A stretch of 64,000 bases of DNA, from NCBI GenBank assembly GCA_002077065.1, contig NAJO01000078.1, forward strand, positions 1 to 64,000, given 5' to 3'. The position numbers and the translations under genes are program-made. Below, piece after piece: positions 41,816 through 51,918 of the stretch. The stretch is from Cryoendolithus antarcticus. Taxonomy: Eukaryota; Ascomycota; Dothideomycetes; Cladosporiales; Cladosporiaceae. The notes below the pieces were generated by a model that worked only from the letters and a program-made list of their open reading frames with translations, searched no databases and was not told the origin of the DNA. Numbering within the stretch: position 1 is the first letter of the stretch; the number at the start of each line of letters is the position of its first letter.

Positions 41816-42415
41816 GGGATTGACGATTTTCACTACGAGCTCGAGTATCTCGACTGTGATGTGCCTTTCGAGGAATGATCGATGCGTCAGCTGCATCGGT
41901 GGTCAGGTATTTCTTCAGGAATGATCATTGAGACATTGTCTAGGAGTTTGGGCTCGCCGCGCGTTTTGGTATATTCATGGAGTTCGCATACTCACTTTGA
42001 GTAGGAGTCCATTTGATCGCACCTTCCAGGGGAGAGCATTGGGTGTCCCTGCCCGGGTCTGGTTCATCATCCGCTTCGACTTCGTGTGACTCCAAATCTA
42101 ACCACCTTTCTAATGAGCAATGCAGTCATGTCCCCGTTGCATGCGCTGACTAAAGCGTGTTGAGGGCTATGGTCGAATCCACTGACATGTCACTGCAATC
42201 AAGAAAGCGTTGGATCACTAAGAGATAAAGTTGAATCCGGTTCAATCGTAAGCTACGATACTAATATACAAGCAAAGCGTTACTATGGAATAAATCGCTC
42301 AGACCGTTAACGCCATCCCGCTTTTACAACATCTGGGTCTTCGTCAAGGCAAGGATACTGTACACCCGTCATCAGATCATCCCGTTCTGTCGACCCCCTT
42401 CAATGCATCTCAAGC
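41816..42415. other. Intergenic region LPxELR gene C / DUF3659 gene
   Basis: 600 bp between facing 3' ends, somewhat richer in A+T than the surroundings around 42200-42300. No gene seen. Confidence 0.5.
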
Positions 42416-45400
42416 CTACTTGCCGCCACCGAGCATGCCACCCACAACGGGCAAGCTGGAGAGCGCACTCTTACCCTTGCCCTTGCCCTTCTTGTCGTCA
42501 TCCTTGAGACCGACAGCGGACAGCAACTTGTTGACACCAAGACCGCCGAGAAGGCCATTGACAAGACCACCAAGACCGAGACCGTTGAGCAGCTGGCCGA
42601 CCAAGCCGAGCACACCTGCCAACAGCAAGCCAACAGCAGCCAAGATCTGGAACAATGGCTGAGTGAGCAAGCCCCAAAGCGGGTTGAGCTTCTTCTTCGC
42701 CTGCGGCATGTCGTTGAGCTTCTTCTTAGCGTCATCGATAGTCGTGACGACAGTCGTGGTAAGCTCCTTGAGGTTCTCCGCAAGCTGATACTCCTCAGGC
42801 GTAGCTTCCTTCGTACCGGCGCGACCCTTGGCCTGCGCGGCGATATGTCCATCGGGATCGAGGCCACGGAGCGAGCCATTGCACTCTTGCAGGATGCGAC
42901 CACCCTCCTCGATGAGAGGTTTAACCTGGTTGACAAGCTCGTCCTCATCGAGCTCGTCCTTGGGCGTGCGGTCGGCGCGCTCCATGTGCTCGCGGATCTG
43001 CTTGCAGATGGGCTGCATGCGCTCGAGGGTCTGCACACAGATGGCGTTCATCTTCTCGGCAACCTCACGCTCCTCATCGCGCTTGCGCGCCTCCTCGAGC
43101 TCCTCTTCAGTGGGACCCTCATAGTCCTCTCCGATGTTCTCGAGCAGGGTGACCTCGCCAATCTTGTTGCCATCGTAGTCGACAACGTTACCGCTCTCGT
43201 CAATGACTTGACCAACACAATGACCGAGGTTGCCATCTGTGAGACGGCCGACAAGATCACCGTTCTCGTCGCGAACCTCACCCTCCTTGTTGACACGCAT
43301 GCCCTTCATGGGGTTCACGGGACGCTCTGGATCCTCCTCCGGCTCCCATCGCTCAGCCTTACCGATGACGTTGCCATTGGTGTCAAGGATATCTCCGTCA
43401 GCATCAGGGCGGTGACCAAGGAGCTTCTTCACATCACCCTCAGTGATGCGACCGATGATGTCTCCAGCCTGCGTGGTGATGGTGCCGTCCTTGTTGATCT
43501 CAAGGTTCTCAAACCCAGCGAAGGGTCCGTCTTCCTTGGTGTCCTCGCCATGGATGACCTCGCAACGACCGACGACATTGCCGGCATTGTCCCACACCTG
43601 GCCTTCGCCATCAACCTTCTTGCCGATCATAGTGGATGGATCGCCTTCGACGAGGCGACCGACCTTGCGGCCGTTACCGTCAACAGCGAAACCAGCCTTG
43701 TTGATGGTGGTGCCAGCGAGCATAGAAAGATCCGGTGCCTCTGGGTCCTCCTCATCAAGCGGCTCAGCATGTCCCTTGACATTGCCGTTCTTGTCCAGAA
43801 TGTCACCATCCTCGTCAACAGCCATGCCGACAAGACGCTTGGGGTTACCCTCAACGATCTCACCGCGGACGTTGCCATCGATGTCCTCGACCTTGCCGCC
43901 CTTGACAACGCGGAGACCCTCGATGCCCTCGAACGGACCCTCCTCCTTGAAGGTGCGCTGGTCCTCGGGAAGGACCTCGCAACGACCAGCCACCTTGCCA
44001 GTGTCGCCGTAGACGTAGCCGTTCTCGTCGCACTTGCGGCCAGCGAGCTCCTTGGAGTTGCCCTCGACGAGGATACCGAAGGCACGGCCCTCGTCGTCAA
44101 CAACGTAGCCCTTCTTGTTCAGCGTCTTGCCATCCAGAATGCTGTTGTCCACGACCGCCTCCTCCTCCTCTGGCAGACGCTGGGCGTGGCCCTTGGTGTT
44201 GCCGTACTTGTCGAGGATGTCACCGTCCTCATCGACAGCCATGCCAATGAGTCGCTTAGGGTTGCCCTCAACAACCTCACCAACAACGTTGTCATGCTCG
44301 TCAGCTACCTTGCCATCCTCGATGACACGGAGACCCTCGAGGCCGGCGAACTCTCCCTCGGGTCGCTCGCGCTCCTCCTCTGGGATGAGCTCGACACGGC
44401 CGATGACCTTGCCTGCGTCGTTCCAGATTTGCCCTTGATCGTCGACCTTCTTGCCAGCGAGATCCTTTGCGGAGCCCTCGGAAAGGCGTGCGACTGGTAC
44501 ACCATCGTCGCCGATGATGAGACCGGCCTTGTTCACAACCTTACCTTGCAGGAAGGAGAGGTCAGCTGCCTCAGCCTCAGCCTCGTCCTCGGGCTCATAG
44601 CGTTCAGCGTGACCGACGACTGAACCCTTCTTGTCGATGATATCACCGTCCTCGTCGACGCTACGGCCGACAAGCTTCTTGGGATCACCCTCAGTGACTT
44701 GACCGACAACGTTGCCGTTCTCGTCAGCGACCCAGCCATCCTCAATGACCTTCAGGCCTTCGAGACCGGCAAACGGCGACTCCTCCTCGGCGTCTTCGAC
44801 TGCGACAGTTTGGGCGCGTCCGATGACATGACCCTTGTTGTCCCAGAACTGACCCTCGGCATCGGAGGTGATGCCGGACTTGGCCAGCTTCTTCGCATCG
44901 CCCTCAACAAGCTCACCAACAATCACACCGTTCGAGTCGATTATCTTGCCAGCCTTGTTACAGGTAAGGCCCTCAAGGACCGACAGAGGCGGGAGCTGAT
45001 CGCCCTCCTCTTCCTCATCCTCACCTGGCGGCGAGATGGTCTGCACCTTGCCAATGACATTCCCTTCATCATCCAAAATCTCACCCTTGTTGTTGACCTT
45101 GCGGCCAGCACACTGAGTGATCTCGCCCTCTGTGAGCTCACCGATCGGGTCTCCGTTCTCATCAAGGACTTGGCCGTTCTTGTTGAGCTTGAGGCCGTCG
45201 AGGACATCGAGGCCGGGTGCTTGCTGCTCCTCTTCCTCGCCATCCTCACCTGGTGCAGCAAGGGTGTTCACTTTGCCAATGACGTTGCCGTCCTTGTCCA
45301 AGACCTCGCCCTTGTCGTTGATCTTGCGACCAGCGCAGGCAGTCAAGTCACCCTCGGTCAGCTCACCAATTGGCTCGCCGTCCTCGTTGAGGACTTGACC

Positions 45401-47869
45401 CTTCTTGTTGACCTTCAAGCCCTCAAGAGTGTCCAGGCCAGGTAGCGCTGGCTCTTCCTCGGCAGCCTCCTCCTCTTCCGGTTCGATCTCGCCAAGCTCA
45501 ATGAGCAGGTCCTTGGTGGCGGTCTCTGCGGCCTCACCCTCGGTGATGCCAACCTTGCCGATGACTTCACCGCTCTTGTCGTGGACCTCACCCTTGTCAT
45601 TGACCTTCTTGCCAGTGCACTTCGCTGGGTCACCCTCGGTGAGTTGACCGATCTCCTCGCCATCATCGTCGATGACCTTGCCCTTCTTGTTGACCTTGCG
45701 ACCTTCCAAGATGCGGATGTCGTAGGTTGGGGCGACCTTACCGAGCTTCTCGGCGGCACCCTCCTCAAGCTCCATGCCACCAAGGACGTTGCCCTCCTCA
45801 TCGACGACTTGACCCTCATCGTTGATGGTGAGAGTGGCCGGGTCGATCTCGCCGTCAGCAATCTTCTGGAGGATCTCCTCGTCGTCGATCTTAGCGAGAA
45901 CCTCGCCGTTCTCGTCAACGACCTCTCCGGACTCGTTGAGCTCCTTGCCCTCGAGTGCCTCAATGCCGGGAAGCTCATCCTCGATGCCCTCGGCGTCGCC
46001 TTCAGCGACCTCCTCGCCATCTTCAGCAGCTTCCTCTGCGCCTTCCTCAGCATCCTCGTCGTCGCCAACGGGAGCCTTGGCAGACGCGTAGATACCTTGC
46101 TCAACGAGCTCGGCAGCCTCCTCGTGGATGTCGGCGTGGCCAACAACGTTACCCTCCTCGTCAATGAACTCGCCCTGGTCATTGAGAGTGGCGTTCTGAA
46201 GTTCCTCTGGGTCGCCATCGACAACCTTGCCGACGGTGTTGCCCTCGGAGTCGTAGATGAGGCCGTCAACTTGGCAAGTGAGACCCTCGAGGATGCTGAG
46301 GGGTGGAAGGCCAGTGTCCTCCTCCTCGGCCTCCTCGCCGTCTTCACCCTCGCCTTCCTCGCCATCTTCGGCGCCGAGGTATTCGTCAGCCTCCGCGGGA
46401 AGCTCTTCGCCAGCGTCGCGTTTCTCTTGGAGCTGGCGCTTAATCTCCTCGGGGAGGAGCTCGACACGGCCGACGAGATCTCCATCGTCATCGAGGATCT
46501 CACCATTGTCGCCAATGGGGTAGCCCTCAAGGTCCTCAGCGTCACCTTCGGCGAGCTTAGCGACTTGGTTGCCCTCAGCGTCTTCGACGGTGCCGTCAGC
46601 CTTGACTTCGAGACCCTTGAGCTTGGCAAGGTCGAGAGGGAGCTCCTTTGGCTCGCCATCGGTCTCATCCTCAGCACCCTCGGCGGCTTCACCAGCCTCA
46701 CCCTCGGCTGCTTCGGCGCCCTCTTCGGCGGTCTCGGCACCGTCTTCTGCGCCCTCCTTGACACCGTCGACGGCACCCTCGGCACCCTCCTCGGCATCTT
46801 CAGCGCCCTCCTCAGCCTCGTCCTCAGCGCCCTCAGCGGCGTCCTCGGTCTTGGCTTTGGCACCCTCGACAGCGTCCTCGCCCTCTTCACCGTCGACACC
46901 ATCAGTGGCATCCTCGGCGTCATCAGTGGCGCCTTCGGCCTCGTCTTCGGCACCCTCAGCGGCTTCGCCAGCCTCATCGGTAGTCTCGCCAGCTACCTTC
47001 TGACCCTCGTCGGCAGTCTCTTCGGCAGCGTCCTCGGCGTCTTCGGCGGTCTCCTCGGATTTCTCCTTTGCGTCACCAGCAGCCTTGGAGGCGTCCTTGG
47101 GAGCATTTCCAGCGAGCCCGGAAGCCTTGCCTGCTAGTCCTTTAGCACTTGACAACAGACCGCCGCCGGAGCTCTGATCTTGCTTACCCTCGTCCGCCTC
47201 CTCAGTGGCATCGTCGGCAGTCTCGTCAGCCGTCTCCTCGGCGCCCTCGTCAGCAGACTCGCCAATTTGGCCAGCCTTCTCGGTAGCGTCGTCCGCCACG
47301 TCATCGTCATCAGCAGCTTCTTCAGCTTCATCAGTAGCCTCCTCGGCCTTCTCAGTGGCACCTCCTACGGCATCATCGTCTTCGTCGTCAGCCACGGGCT
47401 CTGGTGCGGCTTCGCCGAGCTGCTCCTCGCCGTCCTTGCCGGCTTCGGAGACTTTGCTCATGGGCTCCTCGTCGTCTTCGTCATCATCCTTCATCTCGAC
47501 CTTGCTGGGTGCCTCCTCGGCGGTCTCCTTGGCAGACTCGGCCTTGGGTGCAGCCTCGCCAGCTTTCTTGGAGACAGAGCTGGTGTCTGGCTTCTTGGCG
47601 CTGGGAGCTTTCGGCGTTGCCGGAGCTTTGGGTGTGCTCGAGGATGGCTGCCCGAGCTTCTTGGGTGTGCTCTCGGGCTTGCGACCAAGCTTTGTGGGTG
47701 TCTTGGGCGCAGCCGAGGCTCCCTTACCAGCGGCGGGGGAAGGCGCCATGTTGCTGGTTCGCTTGGTGGAAGAGGTGGTACGGGAAGTTCTCCGGCTTGT
47801 AGCAGGAGAAAGCCTATTGGGGGTTGGAGGAAAGGAGTAATAGGCGTATTGATCAGAATTGCTGGTCAT
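42416..47869 (-). CDS. Giant LEA-like protein with 15 DUF3659 repeats
   Basis: Single exon, 1817 residues from ATG 47869 (MTSNSDQYAYYSF); ATG 47749 (MAPSPAAGKG) is an alternative start. The N-terminus is Ser/Thr/Pro/Lys-rich (to about residue 120). A long Glu/Ala/Asp-rich segment resembling LEA proteins follows (to about 410). Then come 15 tandem units of about 60 residues with the consensus L-x-GL-x-VNK-x-G-x-V-x-D-x-G-x-x-IG-x-L-x-EGD, each holding two half-repeats (DUF3659). After these is a helical region of about 150 residues. The tail is hydrophobic (LFQILAAVGLLLAGVLGLVG, then LGLGGLVNGLLGGLGV) and ends GGMLGGGK. Annotated in other fungi as LEA-domain or involucrin-repeat proteins; function is unproven, with stress protection or a structural cell-cortex role as guesses. 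Confidence 0.9.
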   Translation of the reverse strand: MTSNSDQYAYYSFPPTPNRLSPATSRRTSRTTSSTKRTSNMAPSPAAGKGASAAPKTPTKLGRKPESTPKKLGQPSSSTPKAPATPKAPSAKKPDTSSVSKKAGEAAPKAESAKETAEEAPSKVEMKDDDEDDEEPMSKVSEAGKDGEEQLGEAAPEPVADDEDDDAVGGATEKAEEATDEAEEAADDDDVADDATEKAGQIGESADEGAEETADETADDATEEADEGKQDQSSGGGLLSSAKGLAGKASGLAGNAPKDASKAAGDAKEKSEETAEDAEDAAEETADEGQKVAGETTDEAGEAAEGAEDEAEGATDDAEDATDGVDGEEGEDAVEGAKAKTEDAAEGAEDEAEEGAEDAEEGAEGAVDGVKEGAEDGAETAEEGAEAAEGEAGEAAEGAEDETDGEPKELPLDLAKLKGLEVKADGTVEDAEGNQVAKLAEGDAEDLEGYPIGDNGEILDDDGDLVGRVELLPEEIKRQLQEKRDAGEELPAEADEYLGAEDGEEGEGEDGEEAEEEDTGLPPLSILEGLTCQVDGLIYDSEGNTVGKVVDGDPEELQNATLNDQGEFIDEEGNVVGHADIHEEAAELVEQGIYASAKAPVGDDEDAEEGAEEAAEDGEEVAEGDAEGIEDELPGIEALEGKELNESGEVVDENGEVLAKIDDEEILQKIADGEIDPATLTINDEGQVVDEEGNVLGGMELEEGAAEKLGKVAPTYDIRILEGRKVNKKGKVIDDDGEEIGQLTEGDPAKCTGKKVNDKGEVHDKSGEVIGKVGITEGEAAETATKDLLIELGEIEPEEEEAAEEEPALPGLDTLEGLKVNKKGQVLNEDGEPIGELTEGDLTACAGRKINDKGEVLDKDGNVIGKVNTLAAPGEDGEEEEQQAPGLDVLDGLKLNKNGQVLDENGDPIGELTEGEITQCAGRKVNNKGEILDDEGNVIGKVQTISPPGEDEEEEGDQLPPLSVLEGLTCNKAGKIIDSNGVIVGELVEGDAKKLAKSGITSDAEGQFWDNKGHVIGRAQTVAVEDAEEESPFAGLEGLKVIEDGWVADENGNVVGQVTEGDPKKLVGRSVDEDGDIIDKKGSVVGHAERYEPEDEAEAEAADLSFLQGKVVNKAGLIIGDDGVPVARLSEGSAKDLAGKKVDDQGQIWNDAGKVIGRVELIPEEERERPEGEFAGLEGLRVIEDGKVADEHDNVVGEVVEGNPKRLIGMAVDEDGDILDKYGNTKGHAQRLPEEEEAVVDNSILDGKTLNKKGYVVDDEGRAFGILVEGNSKELAGRKCDENGYVYGDTGKVAGRCEVLPEDQRTFKEEGPFEGIEGLRVVKGGKVEDIDGNVRGEIVEGNPKRLVGMAVDEDGDILDKNGNVKGHAEPLDEEDPEAPDLSMLAGTTINKAGFAVDGNGRKVGRLVEGDPSTMIGKKVDGEGQVWDNAGNVVGRCEVIHGEDTKEDGPFAGFENLEINKDGTITTQAGDIIGRITEGDVKKLLGHRPDADGDILDTNGNVIGKAERWEPEEDPERPVNPMKGMRVNKEGEVRDENGDLVGRLTDGNLGHCVGQVIDESGNVVDYDGNKIGEVTLLENIGEDYEGPTEEELEEARKRDEEREVAEKMNAICVQTLERMQPICKQIREHMERADRTPKDELDEDELVNQVKPLIEEGGRILQECNGSLRGLDPDGHIAAQAKGRAGTKEATPEEYQLAENLKELTTTVVTTIDDAKKKLNDMPQAKKKLNPLWGLLTQPLFQILAAVGLLLAGVLGLVGQLLNGLGLGGLVNGLLGGLGVNKLLSAVGLKDDDKKGKGKGKSALSSLPVVGGMLGGGK
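43140..46630 (-). repeat. Array of 15 DUF3659 coding repeats
   Basis: Fifteen units of about 59-66 codons, separated by 5-30-codon acidic or Pro-containing linkers. Units 7-14 alternate between two types: one reads FAGLEGL with VDEDGDILDK and a GHAE-like end, the other has INKAG/VNKAG with WDNAG-x-VIGR and an RCEVI-like end. Units 4-6 form a more homogeneous triplet (VNKKG; GKKVNDKGEV; IGKV). Confidence 0.9.
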
Positions 47870-49686
47870 GCACAACGCAGGACAAGTAAAAGAAGATCGT
47901 TCAATGGGATGAGCGGTATGATTTTTTGCTCTTGCTTGAGATGGTAAAGCTAAGAAAGGGGAAAGTGGCAGAGTAAGAAAGTGTGGCTGCGAGCTGGACC
48001 AGAAGGGATATACATGCGGGTTCTTTCTACAGACCCGCAGGCACGGGGCAGGGAGTACGACTCCGGTGCGGTGACGCTGCTCCCATCGCAGGTTGTTGTG
48101 ATGATCGCGCCGTGACGTAGGCGGATTTGCAGCGATGGAGCTGGACGGACATGGGTGTGACATGGGTGTGCGGGTGAGGTATTGTGGGAAGTTGGCAGCG
48201 GCAGCGAATAGCGTGTGGTTAAGGCGCAAGCTCGCGCCACTCATGGCAAAGCTCCATGCGACGAGCCGCTGGCTGGTGCTCTGCAGACAGCGGGCGTGTC
48301 GCCGATCGATGGGGCCACGCTTGGCCTCTGCCGTTGCACGGGGTTTCGTGTGACAAGGTGGCTGGTGAATGTCATAGTACGTCATATTTTCGCTGCAGAA
48401 ACACACGTGGCCATCAGGGCTTCACGTTGCGATCCAGAGAATAGTCTGGTTCGGGGCGTAAGCGAAAGAACGCTTGAATCCTTCTTGTCGAAGACGACGT
48501 CACCTACCATCTCCGCTGCTCGACGAAGCAGCAAATATCTGCACTCCCTACTCAGACTTCCTCGGACATCAATGGCACAACCCTCGAATCGACGCGTCGC
48601 AAAACACCCAGCCAACACGGCAACCGGCAGCACTGCAAATCACATCGGCATGTCATCGACGATCACAAGATGACCAGGATTCTGTGCAAATCTCCACCTC
48701 CGGCTTCAGCCTCGTCCCGTCGAATGCCTGTCGCTTCCTGCATATGCACAATACAGGAGATATGACCTCAGAAGTCCTCGAAACATGAAGATAGAGCTGT
48801 GTGACCACAGCTTGGCGATGAGGTGAAGTTGGAAAAGCTCTTGCAGAAAGTTCAGGCCAGCGTTTGACAGTGGCTCACATCTGCGGTACCGTTGCGCCGG
48901 TTATCGCGAAAGCTGTGGCGCGTAGAAACCACAAGTCGTCACTCCACTCCTCGGAAGAACGATCTAGCGCACCACCTCATCGTCTTCGAAGATCTATCTA
49001 CGACGTTGCTGATGACCACCGATCTAGCGCACCACTCGATGAGACACTTCGTTAGATCTTACCCGAGTTTAAAAGCACTAATGCGTTCTACCTGCCAAGC
49101 ATAGCACTCGCTGTGGCGAAGTTGGCATCATTGGCGAAGCCTTCCGCAACTCTGATTGAGATCCAAAACTTGAGGACACGCGTACGCGAAACTCTGCTGA
49201 CCTTGATAGGAAAGCACATGGAAACTCAATGCTGACTTCATGTCATGCTTGCCGGGCGCGACACGATGTACCTGCATCCGCAGCAGGTGTTGCGTGCTCT
49301 TCATTGTGAGCGGAGCTGCAGGTCCACTACTTACGATGTGCTCAGGTGGCATTGCCTCTGAAGTCGCGGAGTCTATGCAGCTGCCCTCCCAGCAGTCTAG
49401 AGATGCTTGTGCTGTCAATTTTGTTAATGTAAGTATCATCCTGCGCCTGCTGCGTCGCTGAGAGTGTGACAGCCAGGTCGAATTAACGTGCCACACTCGA
49501 TGCTCCGTCAACAGATAGTCCTCTGGTACAGGGCATTGGATAGACCCTCAAACGAGGAATCCACTCTTCCGAGATGTGTAGACGTGGAGAGATGCGAAGA
49601 AGTGGTAAGGCTCACTGAGAAAGAACTTACATATGTCTCGTTGATTCATTGCTTCATTGCTGTATTCCCTTCGCATTACCCGCAGC
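47870..49686. other. Gene-free stretch between DUF3659 gene and IQ-motif gene
   Basis: About 1.8 kb. The first part is the leader and promoter of the DUF3659 gene (an open frame continues 5' of its ATG without a plausible start). A 15-bp direct repeat (gatctagcgcaccac) occurs at 48961-48975 and 49021-49035, exactly 60 bp apart. No coding gene supported on either strand. Confidence 0.5.
48961..49035. repeat. 15-bp direct repeat, 60-bp spacing
   Basis: gatctagcgcaccac at 48961-48975 and 49021-49035. Its origin is unclear. Confidence 0.85.
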
Positions 49687-51321
49687 CTAGCGCTGAGCTG
49701 CACCTTCATCAACCTGTTGCATCTCCTTACTGCCCTCCTCTCCCTCTCCTGCACCATCAACAAGCCCCAGCCCTTTCTTGACCCTCAGACTGAACGACCG
49801 TGTGCGACTATCCTCCAGCCTCTTCTGCTCAAGGACCCTTCTTTCGGTCTCGGCACTTTGGCTCTTGTCCTTCTCTGCTTCCTCTCGCTTGCGTTTCTCC
49901 TCGGGGTTGATCAGGTCCTTTACGCTTTGCTCCGCTAGTTTGACGTGCTTTTTGGCGCCTTGATAACCTTCGAGACCTAGCAGAACAGCATAGGAGCGAC
50001 TGATACTGCAGCGACTCATATCCGCGCCAGCCTCTTTGAGTGCACGGACGAACTCACGGAAGTTCTTGACTGGGGGAGCGTAGTGGCCAGAAAGTGGCGA
50101 CAGCTTCCGCAGCTGGCCACGCTTGATCTTGATCAAACCAGCCGCAGCCACTCGCGCACCGTGGAGGAAGGACGAGTGTTGAAACGCCCCAGACTGCTTG
50201 ATGCCCAAATACAGCCGAAACGACGTATCGGCTACGAAGATCCACGTATTCGTCTTGGTCGTCTTCCTCAACAAGTGATTCATCACGTTCACTGAGCTGA
50301 GATGCCCAAGCTTCTTGATCCCCTTCGCATCATGCAGCTCCTCATTACTGTACTTCGACTGGTCCTCATGCTTCCCTGTGCCAATACTCGACAAATCCGA
50401 AATCGAATCATCGTCCGTATCCGGCCTCGGAGCCTCCTTCTCCCCTGTCATAACCTCTCTCCAAGTCGGCGTCTTGCTCTCAATACTAACGATGCCGTCT
50501 ATACTATCTCGGAATTCCATACTTGTTGTAACGAGATCTCCATTCTTGTCAAACACAAACCTCCCCTCCCCATCAATCCGAATCAAATACTTCGTCCTCT
50601 CCTCCCTGCTCAAATACCGCACAAACTCGCTATCTAGCCTCTTCCTCGGCCGATCCTCCAAATCCAGAGTCTTCCCTTCGCCCTCATCAAGCCAGTAGAA
50701 GAAGTTCTCTTTCGTCTCGCTCTTCTTCCACTCCACGTGATATCGCCTGAGATTACTGCCATACCGGTGCTTCACATCCACCATCTCGAGGAAGTAGTCC
50801 AGACCCATGATCTTCGCATAGCGTTCACGCTCTCGCTTCTCTTTCCGCCGCTTCTCCCTCGTTTCGTCAGAGGAATCCTCAGTGTCACTCGTATCATCAC
50901 TCCCAGCCCGTTGCGCAATGGCACCGACCCGTTTCCACCGACTCCGCGCCTGGCCATTAGGTGGACTGCGACTGGCGTGCACATCTCGCGACACCGGCGC
51001 GGTAGCATTCGCATACTTTGCCTCCTTCAGCGCTTCTATCCATCTTGTGCTAGCATCCAAACCCCTCCCCTCCATAGCCCTCCGCGTCCTGTGGCCGCGG
51101 TAATTCCGCTGTATCAACTCCGCGGCTTTCGTGCGCTCCGCGTTGCCCCTCTGCATACTCGTCGTACTGTCATTACTCGCAGCCGAGCGGGCGAGTTTGC
51201 GCCGCTCGCGCAGCTCCGCGGCGCGGGCATTTTGCTTGGCTTCGATTTGGCGGAGGATGTCGGGGGAGGGAAGGGCGAGGAGATTAGATCTCGAGGGCGG
51301 AGTCGCTGGGCGATCCGCCAT
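49687..51321 (-). CDS. IQ calmodulin-binding motif protein (IQM-like)
   Basis: Single exon, 544 residues. A short Pro/Ser-rich start and a basic helix precede an IQ motif at about residues 66-83 (LIQRNYRGHRTRRAM), predicted to bind calmodulin. The core (about 165-430) resembles the plant/fungal IQM proteins: YAKIMGLDYFLEMVDVKHRYG, NFFYWLDEGEGK, RTKYLIRIDGEGRFVFDKNG, WIFVADTSFRLYLGIKQSGAFQHSSFL, and AAAGLIKIKRGQLRKLSPLSGHYAPP. The last is a near-signature of the family. The C-terminal 100 residues form a charged coiled-coil-like helix. The biochemical role in fungi is not established; a link to Ca2+ signalling is inferred from the IQ motif. Confidence 0.85.
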   Translation of the reverse strand: MADRPATPPSRSNLLALPSPDILRQIEAKQNARAAELRERRKLARSAASNDSTTSMQRGNAERTKAAELIQRNYRGHRTRRAMEGRGLDASTRWIEALKEAKYANATAPVSRDVHASRSPPNGQARSRWKRVGAIAQRAGSDDTSDTEDSSDETREKRRKEKRERERYAKIMGLDYFLEMVDVKHRYGSNLRRYHVEWKKSETKENFFYWLDEGEGKTLDLEDRPRKRLDSEFVRYLSREERTKYLIRIDGEGRFVFDKNGDLVTTSMEFRDSIDGIVSIESKTPTWREVMTGEKEAPRPDTDDDSISDLSSIGTGKHEDQSKYSNEELHDAKGIKKLGHLSSVNVMNHLLRKTTKTNTWIFVADTSFRLYLGIKQSGAFQHSSFLHGARVAAAGLIKIKRGQLRKLSPLSGHYAPPVKNFREFVRALKEAGADMSRCSISRSYAVLLGLEGYQGAKKHVKLAEQSVKDLINPEEKRKREEAEKDKSQSAETERRVLEQKRLEDSRTRSFSLRVKKGLGLVDGAGEGEEGSKEMQQVDEGAAQR

Positions 51322-51918
51322 CGCGACGACAGGAGTGAGACAGGGAGCGGGTTGGATAGAGGGACGATTTGCTTGGCAGTGGTGGGGGGTGGAGAGCTTG
51401 GCTGAGTGAGATGGCGGGGTTGCGTCAGTGAGCGGCCTAGATTTAACTCTTGATTATAAGCTCAAAGAAACTTGCGCATGCTCTTCTGGTCAGCGCCACA
51501 TACACAGTAGTCACACATCAAAAGCGGCGGCATGCGCACCGCAGAAATTCAGCTGGGCATGCGAGGCGTGATGGTCACGAGCATAACGGTATGGAGACGC
51601 AGCAAGCTGCGGTAATTCGCTGGGTGCCGATTGCGAGCGCGTGCTAGACCACCCCAAGGGATGCCTTTCGGTCGCTCTTCTATCTTACAGGCATGCCTTG
51701 TGCCCGGTATCTCGAGGGACTTACGTGTATCATTCAACCCATCAGCCCTCGAGCAATCGGCCGTCAAACCCAGCAGTGGACCCTCCCACTGCAATGCAAT
51801 GCCATGCACGCTCAGACGCCTTGCTGAAAGCCCTCAAATGGGCCGTCCAAAATGCACCCACCTGATGCCACCCTTCCCAGAATCCCAAGAACACCTCCCG
51901 TAATGTTACACCATCTCT
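51322..51918. other. Intergenic region IQ-motif gene / kinase gene
   Basis: About 600 bp between the IQ-motif gene promoter (minus) and the kinase 3' end (minus). No gene seen. Confidence 0.5.

Noticed and set aside
42845..47947. Very long plus-strand frames (up to 592 and 518 codons) and a 520-codon minus-strand alternative frame over the DUF3659 gene
   Set aside because: They are shadows of a Glu/Asp/Gly-rich gene with strong codon bias: GAG/GAC codons read antisense as Leu/Val. They show no domains, and the sense frame carries 15 clear repeats.
47870..48406. N-terminal extension of the DUF3659 frame to ATG 48406
   Set aside because: The extra 179 residues are Cys/His/Pro-rich and unlike the rest. 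The ATG at 47869 starts the Ser/Pro-rich N-terminus expected of this family.
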